Source: Lingula anatina (taxonomy: Eukaryota; Brachiopoda; Lingulata; Lingulida; Lingulidae). Taken from it: 64,000 nt of DNA. Every line of letters begins with the position of its first letter. Position 1 is the stretch's first letter. The position numbers and the translations under genes were made by a program. The stretch lies in contig NW_019774681.1 in NCBI RefSeq assembly GCF_001039355.2, positions 282,632-346,631 of the forward strand. The letters run 5' to 3'. The notes under the pieces were generated by a model. The model ran no database searches, was not told the DNA's origin, and worked only from the letters and a program-made list of their open reading frames with translations. Of the stretch, positions 10,640 to 22,800 are shown in pieces.

Positions 10640-12240
10640 TCATAAAATTTATTTCATTATTTATATCGATCAATCCTTATGGCATAATTTGATAATGAAA
10701 ATAATTGATGTCTGATTTTAAGGAAAATGAAACACGATCAATCTTAGTGCAGTATGCAGAAAATTTAATGTAAAAGCTATCAGTTTGAAAATCATGAACG
10801 ATTGTCAACATGTAACTTTTGCATGTCCATGTCCGTGTCCTGTTCCAAAATACGGAAGACTAGGGCAGCTTCTATCAGTCGTATGTGCATTTTGCAGTAT
10901 CTTGGTAGAGGAAACAGCAGTGTTCTGAAATATGAAAATAACATACGTTAATGGCATAATTAAATATCCCAATAACATTTAAACTTAGCTTAGGTAAAAT
11001 GATAATGGAAGAGGCATGCAGTTCAAGATCCAAAATTCACCGATATTTCGCAAATTTCAACAGTTGTCGTACAGCCATTTCTATTATACTACGAGAATGA
11101 CATGGAAAAAATACGACCCATATTATTGGAAAGCGTTCTCAAAGTAAAGGTTTAAACGAATACGTATAATTCCATCCAGGAACAGAATATATTACTGAAC
11201 TAAGTAAAGAGTTTACAGAAGGCAAATGACATAATGCATAATTTAGTTTTCTCGTGAACAATTAACAGATCTAATAATGAACGGTACAACAGCACTCTTG
11301 TACAACATGTAAAAGAAAGGTTATTATAAAAACCGGAAAACGTCCTACGGATGCCAGGAATATTTTGTGTCATCACGGAAACATACAAATTTCTCCCTGA
11401 CGTATCTGCTTCAGTTGCAAAAATGAATACTAATTCTCTTTAAATCAAGCAAGATTTTCCAGCTAATAACCTTCTTACTGCATGATAGATCAACTAAAAT
11501 TGTTCCAAAATACTAATTTGTTCAGGTTTCAAATTTACAGGTACGCACAGAAATTCGGTTGTAATTTGGCTGAATCTGGACACCAAAAAATGATATATAA
11601 TATGACAACTTTCTTCATATTTTTATGCCTCTTTTGACAGTGTTTTTTTCTCGATGTTGTTAACGGAAAACTTTTCCAAAATCCAGTGAACCCCCAGACT
11701 AACAAGTAGTCAAGGCTGAGTGAAAATATAAGGATTTTATTTCTTGGTAATTTGAACTCGAAGAAATACGGAAATTTTGTAAGAAACGTCTTTAAATAGC
11801 GCAAAGAACATCTCGATCATTATAAACGACACAGTGTCCAGTGTGATTTCGAATTAATACATGCTTCTGACAGACACTTACATACAAGTTGTATGAAACT
11901 CACAAAACCGGAAAAGTACTCGCATGCCAATGACAATGGAGATAGCCATACCAATTACCATATACTGGTCTAAAACTATCGAGTTACGCAAAATAAACTT
12001 TACGTGTTTCTCTTCCTGTACGCCTTTGGTACTTGCCTGCTGAAAAGATGGTACTCACAAGACAAATTTGTTCCAATGAATGAAATATTCGGCCTTGCGA
12101 CTTCACCACACCTATCCTGCGTCCTCTTCTTACACGGCCCAGCTGTGAAGTGACTGATCTGGATGACAGCTCACACTGCGCTGAACGCCTTATTATTATG
12201 TAAATTACACCAGGTATGACGAATTTTGATTGGCTGTTGC
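10640..12240 (-). other. Candidate two-exon transcript with CCAAT promoter
   Basis: On the minus strand an inverted ATTGGCT (12228) reads as a CCAAT box. It is followed by a GC-richer first exon ending at 12059 with a strong donor (gtgagta at 12058-12052). A strong acceptor (tattttcatatttcag) precedes exon 2, which starts at 10924. An AATAAA on this strand is at 10653-10648. The implied intron is about 1.1 kb. Exon 1 has no ATG, so the first ATG of the spliced RNA is at 10890 in exon 2. No known gene is recognised. It lies tail-side of CFAP61 on the same strand, with its own apparent promoter. Confidence 0.4.
10792..10890 (-). CDS. Candidate small ORF of 32 residues in the 10.6-12.2 kb transcript
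   Basis: The ORF runs from ATG at 10890-10888 to TGA at 10794-10792 and is the first ATG of the predicted spliced RNA. The product begins MHIRLIEAALVFRILEQD and ends in a polar stretch rich in Asp, Met and Lys. The frame stays open upstream through the splice junction into exon 1 (…NKFV|LTLLFPLPRYCK…), so a longer product from another upstream exon is possible. The amino-acid pattern (amphipathic helix, then acidic tail) looks protein-like. No homology is recognised; function unknown. Confidence 0.3.
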   Translation of the reverse strand: MHIRLIEAALVFRILEQDTDMDMQKLHVDNRS

Positions 12241-13180
12241 TGTTGACATTATTCTCACAAGAAGGGCGAATCTATGCAATTTTTCAGACTGATTACTTTT
12301 TTAAAAATATTTTGTGAGCTCCCGATTGATACTGATTATTTAATCAATCATTCATAATTGTACAAAAATCGATCATCGCAGAATGCACCAACCCTATCAC
12401 TGAGCCAATTCAATTCTTTCGGGAGGTTATTGGGTCACCTTTTTATTTTCATGGTAATGCAATTGTTTGGGATATTTTGAGTGAAATAAATGAAATAACC
12501 ATAACCGATACCATGTTCAAGGGAGGATCCAGGATTATTTGAATGGGGTCCGCCGATGCGAAGCCCCCCCCCCCCCCCCCCTCTAAATCCGTCACTGAGT
12601 AGTGGAATAGAGAGCTTTGTTGCGTTTATAATAAGAAAACTGTTCCTATAGTTGGCTACAAAAATTTCCCAGGATTGGGATCATTTATACGCCGTTTAGG
12701 AAAACGCAAAAACGGGAAATGGACTTCATTTGTTATCGTTTGTCCGTTAAATGTTTTTGTAGGACTAATATTAATCATAGCCTTTTGATTTCCATGTTTT
12801 CAAAATCACTTGAACCATCAAAAAACCCAATTTTCGTGAAGTAATGGGTATTCTGAAAAGAATTCCATGAATTTTTAGACCGTCAACTTTAATCAGTTCT
12901 GCTCAAAAAGATAGTGAACTATTAATAATTCTTAAACAAAATCTAAAGATTTTAAAAATAAAATTATAGGATTTATCATTTTATCTGTTATGACAAAGTC
13001 CATTATAACAGTTTGGCCAGTTTTAAATGCAGTCAATACGGTCATTACTGAATTATTTACTCTCTAGACAGAAGCCATAAATAACTGATAATTCAATGAG
13101 TTGTGTTAGCTGTGATTTAAAACAATTGCGATACTTTTTCTCTCAGCTGTATTGGATGAGATGAACACATTCATAGTCGA
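12241..13180. other. Intergenic stretch; poly-C run at 12564-12581
   Basis: AT-rich sequence between the putative small transcript and the CFAP61 3' end. It holds a homopolymer of about 18 C at 12564-12581 and no other feature I can support. Confidence 0.6.
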
Positions 13181-13190
13181 CTGCAGCTTT

Positions 13191-13196
13191 TTTATT
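13191..13196 (-). terminator. CFAP61: Poly(A) signal candidate of CFAP61
   Basis: TTTATT on the + strand reads AATAAA on the minus strand, about 545 nt after the CFAP61 stop. A second TTTATT at 13715-13720, about 20 nt after the stop, would give a very short 3' UTR. Confidence 0.45.
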
Positions 13197-13737
13197 TACA
13201 TAAACACTTCATCACTACATTTGTAAAGCACACTTTAATGGATGATAAATGTGAACCATTTCACATTAAACACATTATATATGTAAATAAATTTTTCCAT
13301 AAAAGGAAATTTACCTCGTATCTGAAAAATGCAGTGCAAATAAAATTATTTAAAAAGTTGGACGGTATATCTGAAAAAGTTTCTGGATAAACAGAATATT
13401 TTAGTATCACAGAATCAACAAAAAAAAGTACAGCATGAGCAAGTCATTTGCCATCTTTTTTTTTCTTTTTTTTTTAATCTTCAGTTGAATAATTAAACAC
13501 TAATATTTTCTCTGAATGTATATATATATTTTTTGTACACGATGCTCAGATAAATACATCACTGAATATTTACAATTCTTTTCCACCTAAAATCACAATG
13601 TTTCCAAGTCTGGTATCTCACAAGAAAACTCAATCAATGGATTATAGTCATCAATATTTATCATATCAAAAATACACTGGGATTTTTACAGGTTTACTTA
13701 GTAAGTGCCCCAGGTTTATTTCTCATTATGGTATAGC

Positions 13738-16700
13738 TCACACCATTCCTGGCTTGGCATACATGGGCAGGTGGTAATAGTTATAGTGCATGAAGCTCAG
13801 AAGTCTGGTCTCCACGGCCCTCTTGATGCCACTGGTGGCAAACTCTTCCAGCAGGTTTTTCCTCTGGGCATTGTTCAGCTGCAGGTCTTCTTCAATCAGC
13901 GAGCGGACCTTCTCTTCCAGAGCCTCGATGTTGTCAGCCTGGCAGAAATATAATACAAAGGATGGAGTTAAGATATCTGATTTTCCCCAGTGTTTTTTTT
14001 TCCTCAATCAACAATTCAGAGAAAATGGGAAATTGCACAATTAGATTAGCTATGTAGAATTCATCAAACTGGATCCGTTCAGTTTTTGTTTTTGACAGAT
14101 TCGTTAATTATTAATTTAAATTCTCATCATCATGGAACATGATTTTTCTCACGTAACATGACTAGTGTTCAGTGTTTTTTTTTTTTCAGAGAACCAGTAC
14201 TAAGTAACCTTTCTTGCTTTTGTCCACATGACATACATGTTAATCAAATAGATACGCACATGTTATTTAAATATGTACACCTTGTAAGACACCCCAAAGG
14301 AAAATGGGGACAATGCTTAAACTACTTACTGGCCGAGAGATGAGGAGTTCTCTGACCTCTTCCCTGAAGTCATTAAACCTGTCGTGGAATATTGCCAGAC
14401 ACCATGTCTCACGGAAGTAGCTGAAAGGGCAGGAGACACCATTAAGCTTTAATAACCTCCTCACAGGAAAACTTTGTTTGATCTAATGACATCTTACAAA
14501 GCTGACCTAAGGGCAGCAAGTTCACAACCTGTATAAGACTGGACACTGAATAAATGATGTCACACCTAAATGGCACTACTGCATGTGGACCCCATGTTTG
14601 ACAAATAATTCAAATGGAAAATTGGTTTTGAAAGCTGCCTACCTTTTTTTTTTCAGTCTTTTGACGAGGTATCAAAAACAAGCAGTATTTGTCTTAAAAA
14701 TTATCTCTATTCTCTGTGGCAACAACAGCTCAATTAGGTATTTTAACAGCATCTAATTGTTTGTAAAATGGTCTGGGACCCAAATTTTGTGAAGTAGACT
14801 TTACATATTTGGCTATCTCTCTCTCTCTCTCCCTTCCATAAGAAAAAATCTTAATTAATTAGATCCCATGGGATGTAAACAGGGTGTCTGGTGACATCAT
14901 TTAGTCTATATCCAGTTTTGGTTTCCTTGTGTCTTCCTCCCTTGAGAATGCCTAACATCAGTGACTTTTTACTTTGATGAATTGTCCTCGAATGTTTTTC
15001 TTGGAACTTGTGAATACCACTGAATAAAACTGTGAGTCACTCTACCTGTAGAAATCCTTGATAAGACCCTCCTGGAATCTAGATATTAAGTTGTTGAGGA
15101 ACCTTTCATGAAGACCGTACAGACAGATTAGATTGCTGCTGTCAAGGGGCTGAAGAAAAACAATCACATAAGGTTATTTAGTCACCACATATGTCTACTT
15201 AGATAAAAATAAACTGCACTCGAATTTACAAATGCAACAATTCTGAAGACGTGAATTGATTGTGTTGATAATCTTGGATATTTTTTAAACAATAACCCTC
15301 ATAATTTGTCAAATATCATAAAATCAATTCACCTAATACCAATTAAAATGTCTGCATAAAGACAGGTGTATATTTTATCCCAATTTAATAAAGAATTACT
15401 TCAAAAGACATTCATGATGTAGAACAAACATTTGCATTTTAGAATTAACTTCAAAATGCTATTGGTCTAGATACCCTGCTCTCTAAGGGACATTGCAATT
15501 GACAGGCAATAATTCAAAAGTACATCAATAAGACGAAGCCAAAAATAATGAAGATCAGTAGCAATGAATCTCTCACCTTCTTGGAAAGGCAGGTGATAGT
15601 TTCTGCCTTTCTATACTGGTTGAAATGAAGGCGAAAATAGTCTGGATTTCCACCTGGAGTTCCCAATATAAGCTCCCAACCCTAGAATCATAATAGCATA
15701 CATATGTACTTATACTGCATTCAGTCATTCAGTTCTTTTCAAGATGGCGTAATTTGCAACTGATGGGTTTTTAGATCACTTTTTAAAATTCCATATCTAC
15801 TTTTTATCAATTCGGTAGCATATTTATCAAAACTGTTTTTAAATACTACTCATGCATGATAAATGTGTAATGAATATCCATAAGGCAATTGTTTTAATTT
15901 AAAAAAAAACAAACAGAAGGAAAGGCTTTCACAAATCAAGTTATTTTGCTTTACGTCGTACTTACATAATCTGCCTGGGATTTCTGGACTTCTAGCTGGA
16001 CTTTCAGGCTGGGCTTGCCAACATGGAGGTAGTAATAGCCACCTGAGACAAGAAATATTCAGAACTTTCTGTCGAGAAGATAATATATTTTAAAGCTCTA
16101 ATTCTACTGTAATTTTTAGCAGAAGACCACTAGCCAACACACAATACAAGTCTAGTGAATGTTTTAAAATATATATTTTATATGGTTCAAATGTTCACAA
16201 GCAAAGGCCAAAACGAGATGATTAAATTGATAACAACCATTTGAAAAACTTGCACAACTCCTGGTTTCAAAAATGTTATCAAAATTAGACATGATATACT
16301 AAGTCCAATAAGGAAAGTCTCTGTCAATAAGAAGTTTTCTCATTAGTTTTGCTATTTCCCCCCTTTAATTGAGTATAGGGTGTAAAGGCAATATAATGGG
16401 ACTGGGGAGGGGGGCACATGAATAACATGTAACACACCACCTCCTTTAGCTTCCCTGCCTTAAATTGCCATTTCTAGCTCCCAACTTCATCATTTTAACT
16501 CTTTATTAATTGTAATATTTAGTTCTATTAAATTGTAATACTTAGCTCTTTTAAACTGTAATATTTAGTTCCATTAATTAAAGCAAGGAGTTATAACTCC
16601 TTGATTAAATCAAGTGTAAGGGGCATTGAGATTTACAATGGAATGCGCCATATGAGAATAAATTATTAACTATATCCTGGATGTCCCAGTGGGGTGTACT

Positions 16701-16827
16701 AACCTGGCAGCTCAGCCTCCTGTATCTTTGGCATGGTGTACATAGGGATGAGGTTGATTTCCTCTGCTGGGGGTTCGACCTCAGGCTCTAGGGTGGGGTC
16801 AAACAGACTCAGCATCGTGTTAGCCAG
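13738..16827 (-). CDS. CFAP61: CFAP61 coding exons 24-29 (C-terminal region)
   Basis: Exons: 16704-16827, 15966-16042, 15577-15681, 15046-15149, 14330-14420 and 13738-13938 (TGA at 13740-13738). Conserved blocks are SLFDPTLEPEVEPPAEEINL, GYYYLHVGKPSLKVQLEVQ, DYFRLHFNQYRKAETITCLS, ICLYGLHERFLNNLISRF, ETWCLAIFHDRFNDFREEVR and the terminal SFMHYNYYHLPMYAKPGMV. Exon 24 is separated from exon 23 by the largest intron, about 9.8 kb. Confidence 0.94.
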
Positions 16828-19800
16828 CTAAAATACAAAAGAGGAAGGGAACTTGTTACTGTGACAGGAACTTAGAGGACATTTAGAACAGAAGATCCAA
16901 GGATCTACTGATCCATGGATCAAATATGGCGGACCCTCCATGAAAGAGGACCCGACTAATCCGCTGATGGTTTCCTGCCTTCACACGCGCAATCCTTGCA
17001 GGGATCTAGCAATTAAACCTCAGGGCTGTGATTTAATTCAATAAATGGTGTGTGTGGAGGGATGCCATATTTGTAGGATCCGCCATATTTGATCCATGGA
17101 TCAGAAGATCCTCAGATCTATTCTGTATGGCCTCTTACAGTGACAAAAGTACATGATGGTTAAGGAGTTGTTTAAGCATCTCAGAATTTAATTCTAAAGA
17201 AAGATGGAATAACTTAAAAATGATTTCTTTAAACCTAATCATAGTACATGTACATCCTATTAGAAGACTATTTCTGTTACAGTATTCTTGCAATATGTAC
17301 CCTTACAATACTTCAAACTTTTCAATTACCCTCAATGACAAGAAACTAAGATAAATAGCTGTGATATGAAGAAAAAACCCATATCCTAGGTAAAATAAAA
17401 TTCAGCAATATACTACAAAGCAAATGTATTTACCCATCACTTCAAAGGCTTGGTAATTTTGACTGATGATATTCTTTCATTACTTGATTACCTTATTAAT
17501 CCACTTCTATCATTTAAGTTGTGGTTAGTTTTTCCATTCATTAATTCATTCATTCATTTGTTTAGTTACTCCTATCCTTCCTTCCTTCCTTCCTTCATTC
17601 AACATAATAAAGTTGGAACTAATTAGTCTATTTATTTGCAGATACTCTCTGACTCATTGTCCACTTCTCCACCCCCACCTAAATGTTAACCACATACACT
17701 TGCCCAAGAATAATGAAGAATATACCAGCTCTTGAACACAGTCAATACTCTTTTCCATGTAGAAGTACTCGAATAACTGAGAACGTATAAATAGGCACTT
17801 AACAAGGGACACCTGATATCTCTACCACCACCAGAGTATGTAAAGATACACCTATTCTGTATATGATGATAGGTTTGTATTGATATGTCCCGCATTTCAA
17901 ACCAGTTGAGTACCATGTAAGAGTTGCTTACACCATATTGGCAATTTATTTCAGTGTGTAAAACATGACATATGTCGATGACATGCGCAATCTCAGAAGT
18001 AAAATGTTTGCATTTCTACCCCTAATTCCAGTGTGTACACTAACACTAACATTACCATACATGTATGGCAGCACTGAGTATCTAATGTAAATGGCACCAA
18101 TGAGCATCTCTTGTGTATAGTACCACTGAGTACCACTAGTGTATGGCACAACTGAACACCTCTTATACATGTATGGTACCACTGAGTACCTCTTGTGTAC
18201 AGTTCTACTGAGTATCTTCTGTTTATGATACCATTAGTACCACTTGCTTACAGCACCACTTATGTATGGTATCATTGAGCACCTCTTGTGCATGGTACCA
18301 CTAAGTACCACTGGTGTGTGGCACCACTAAACACCCCTCTACATGGTACAACCCTCTTGTTTATGGTACTACTAAACACCACTTGTGTATAGCACCACAG
18401 TACCACTTAGTACCACTTGTGTATGGCACCAATGAGTATCTCATGTATATGGTACCAATGAGCACCGCATATGTGTAGCACCACACCATAGGTATATAGT
18501 ACCACTGAGTACTTCATGAGTGTGGTACGTACCAAAATGTTTATGGTACTACTAAGTACTTCTTGTTAATTGGACATCAATGTCCTTCATGTGTGTGGTG
18601 CCAGTAAGAAAATCTAGTGTAAAGTATCAATAAAATAGTTGAAGGGACACCTGCAGGTGAAAAAGACACATGATCGATGTACTGGAATATTGGGTATGTC
18701 ATCAATTAATGTGAGAGCATTTAATGACTAAAACAACTTATAGACTGATCAATAACTGCCACTTAGTGACTTAGTGACACTGTCATATGTCATCAAAGGA
18801 TTACAAAGTCAAAATACAACCAGGAAATGGGAGGGTTTTCTATTAGGGTATTGGTATCCAATAATAAGTGGAAAACAGGAAAGATGTTAATAGGAAAATG
18901 ATGAAATTTCCTCGTTTTATTTGTGAAGCAGACCAATCATAACACTTGGTGTACCATCTGTGCCAAGGAATTTTTTCTACCTAATAGCATTTGATAGATA
19001 ATATCTATAATTGAAAAAACTGACAGAGTGTATAAAATACATGTGTTTTTCTCCTAAATTAATATCCTTTCACAGTATTTGTTTGTACAGCACTTGTTTT
19101 ATGAAGCACAAGATAAACTGTTTTTCGGCAGAATTAAAAAAAGGACAGGATATTTGTCATTATCTATTGCCAGTTCTTGCAATAATGTGTTTTGCTCTTA
19201 ATTTCAGTACATTAATCTATAACTTATATCCCTGTGGCATAAGGAGAAAAACCAGTTAATCGACAAACTATAAACAATAACATAGAAATATGATGAATAA
19301 ATAACAAAACTATGTCTTTGACATGTTGTATGGAACACATGCTGTGGTTAGAGTCATTCTGAAAAGAAAATATATAGCATGATGTGGAGGAATGTTAGTC
19401 AGGTAGATCATTTCCCTTCCCTACAGCAAGACTCAAACTTTGCCAAACTTGTTGGTTTGTCATGCCTGGTATGTCCATGTAAAGTATGCCACATATACAA
19501 GCAGACTTACAGCCTCAGAACTTTTGATTTTTTCTACATGCATTTTTTTTTTTTTTTTTTTTTCACAAACATAACTTTGGAGCTAACAAAAATTTTTAAC
19601 GTTCCTTATTTAGAACAAGCAATTCCTGCCAAAATCACATCAAAAGAAATCAGAATTAAGAGCTCATCAATAGAAAAAAATGTCACTCCCACCACATACA
19701 ACCTAATGATTATAGCCATACTGAAAATAAATGTTCATATTGCTGATGGGACAATTTGCTTGACATCTGTTAATGTCACAGCTTAATGTGATGCATTGCT

Positions 19801-22800
19801 TTGCAAACACACGGTCATTTCTGAGCTGTACTCTGAATCATCAATCTGACATTGAGAACTTGTAACAATAAATTATTCCATTTTTGTTGTGTTAAATCAT
19901 TGAAAAAAATACTAGTACAATGCCATGCATTGCCTTAAGGTAATTGGTCAAACTGGAATATGACCTACGTCAGAAAGATGTCATACTCGAAAAGTTTTGG
20001 ACTTCCGAGAGGCAGTCATATACCTTGGTTTGCCAGCAGTCTAGAGGGTACTACAAATATTTCCACATTTTGGTAATTTAAATAATTGAATCAAACAATT
20101 AAAACAGCATACAGATCTTAAAGAAAAAGACAAGGGAGATGAACAAAAATTTCTCTCTTTACTACATTAATAAATCACACTGTAATGGCTATAACTTTTA
20201 GTTTAACATATGCATGGAAATATGCAAGCCATAACTTTGGAAATTAACTGTCATCCGTCTTTAACACTCAGATAATGTCAAATTTCCCTGAAACTGACAG
20301 GCTTAATTAGCTGAGTGTCTTCTCATAACAAGTCCATTATTGATGATTGGCTCTGCAATGCAAACACGTGGCACTTATTACCTGGCAGTGTGACAGCACT
20401 TTTGACAGTCGCGATATCTCCGACGATCGACGGAACAACTCTCATAATGTCCACAAATAACCGAGATGAACGTGCAGACACATAGTTAAAGAAGAATACA
20501 GAGAGAGAGAGAGACCAATATCACGGAGACTAAAAATACATTAAGAAATCTTGAAACACAGGACTATTTCAAAAGAGGTAAGTGCATCAATAAATTAGTC
20601 TATTAGGCTATATCTATAAATCAAGTTTATCTTGGCTAAGATTGAATTACAGTGATTGATACAGTTGGAAAAATTATACTTATGTATTTTTTCTTTAATA
20701 TTACCAACTGCTTGGATATTTTGTTTGAAAACATCTATACATCTTATTTTTAATTTTAAAAAAAGATGAATATGCTTGATCTACATTAACAGCATCTTGT
20801 AAAAATTACTGTGTTCAAAAGTTTATTGGTGTTTAAAATGGAAAATATGCATGACTGAATGATTTTTAGGAAATAATTGTCCCAAAAAAATTAATTTTCA
20901 TATAGGACAGCAGAGATTTCAATATTTACACAATGGCAGTTTTTGTGTCTTTCATTCATTTAAGTACTTCATCATGATAATGTGCTTCTACCTGGCAAGT
21001 TGAAATCTAGACAATATTTCTGTAGTGTGTGTGTGTGTATGTGTGTGTGCGTGTATGCATGCGTGTGTGTGCGTGTGTATGCAGACTGAGACAGTGTGGA
21101 TTTCCACCAAGAATACATAATAACAGTGCCCAATTCTATATCTTTAAATATGTATTACATGTTTCAAAATTCAAAATCATGCAGTGATTTAAAAAAAAAA
21201 AGTCTCTTGGTACTTTTTTCCTTTTATTTTACGTCCACCATTTCCTTTAAACCATCACATTAACTTTAATATAGAAAAACCACATCAATATTATCTTCAT
21301 GAAACTATTTCAAAATATCTTACAAATTTCTTAATATCATTATGGGGATATTACATATTACATTTTTGCAATGATACAAAATTACTGAATAATCATTTGA
21401 TTATATTTTCACACAAAAAATTAGTAAAAGTAAAATTGTTAATTTAAATTTTGTTTGATTAAAAAAAGATTTCTATTTTTGCAAGGACCTGTTAATTTCC
21501 TATTAAGAAATATATTGTCCTTGCTTGAATTGTATTCTTTTAGTGATATGAACAATTAAAGACATAAAAAACTGATAAACATTGTTAACTGAAATCATTA
21601 TGATGAATAAAACATAATTCACTGACAAGGAATACTGAAGATTTGGCATTATCAAATTAATCCTGACTATTACAAATGCAGATTCCAGGAAAATACATAT
21701 CATTTATAAAACTTGCAGGACAATTTTTCTTCCCCCTAATTTCCCAAAGAAATCAAAGGAAAGTTACATAACTTTACATAATATGTATGAGTAATCCTAT
21801 TGTAAGAGCAGAAACAAATACTGGTAATGGCAAAGAGCAGACAGACAGTAAAATCAATGATAACAATAAGTGGTTAATATAGCCTATTTTACCATAACAC
21901 TCCTTCAACTCATCCAACAACCTCATTACCTTTAAGCCTGTCCTCTACTGAACACACAAGAGGTCCAGACCCAATGACAGTCAACAGATAACCAATTGCT
22001 CTCCATGGAGCTTAAAATTCTAAGCTTTTTACGAATCCCTTTGTAATCTCATGGATTGCCATCTACCTGGCCAAATGATTCAAACATTCAGCGACAACCG
22101 CGATACGTGATCTACCTGTACTCGCACTATTCCCATGTTATCCTTTGTTCTCGCTTTGCGACACCACTCCCATCGTTATTATGTCCAACAGTAATCTAGA
22201 CCAGTTTCAGAATAGAACTTTTGGTCTGAAAGTTGTCTGAAAATATATCAGCAGTAGCTCCATAAAATCAAACACTTCGGCTTGTTTTATAACAATTAAG
22301 AAAGGTATAGCTAATGTTTCAGACAAATACTCTCTTTGTTTTGGTGTACTGCTTTGGAAATTACTTTCGATTTATCTTGAACTGCAGAAAACCAAATTTT
22401 TTACCCAAAATTTCGAACCAATTTTCAGGCTTAAGTTTTTTGTGAAACCAGAGCCAAGAATTTGAAAATTGAAATAGACAATGGGCTCTAAGTTAGTGCT
22501 GATATGAACATGCCCTATGACATGTGTCATCATACATGCCACATCTCTCTCTCTCCCCTGACCTATGCATAAATGGTCACTGCAGTCAATTGGTCAGTGA
22601 GTCAAAAATAAAATAAGATCAACAGGATGACATTAGTGGTCAAAAATACAAATATATAAGCTAAGTTATTTTCATTCTATTTTTTTTTTTTTTTTACATT
22701 GAGCAGCTTCTCTCTATTTTCAATCAAAACATGAATATCCTCTATATTTACATACTTGTAAGTGGTCAAAATGATAAGAGTTTGACATTAAAAAAAATAA

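Noticed and set aside
11535-11804. 89-codon minus-strand ORF in the putative small-transcript intron
   Set aside because: No splice sites or recognisable motifs, and it sits inside the predicted intron between 10925 and 12058.
16889-17125. Inverted GATC repeats considered as a CRISPR-like array or hairpin RNA gene
   Set aside because: There are only two arms, in inverted orientation, inside an animal intron; a small transposon is the simpler reading.
19379-19786. 135-codon ORF on the + strand in CFAP61 intron 23
   Set aside because: It spans a long poly-T run and low-complexity sequence, with no homology, splice or composition support.
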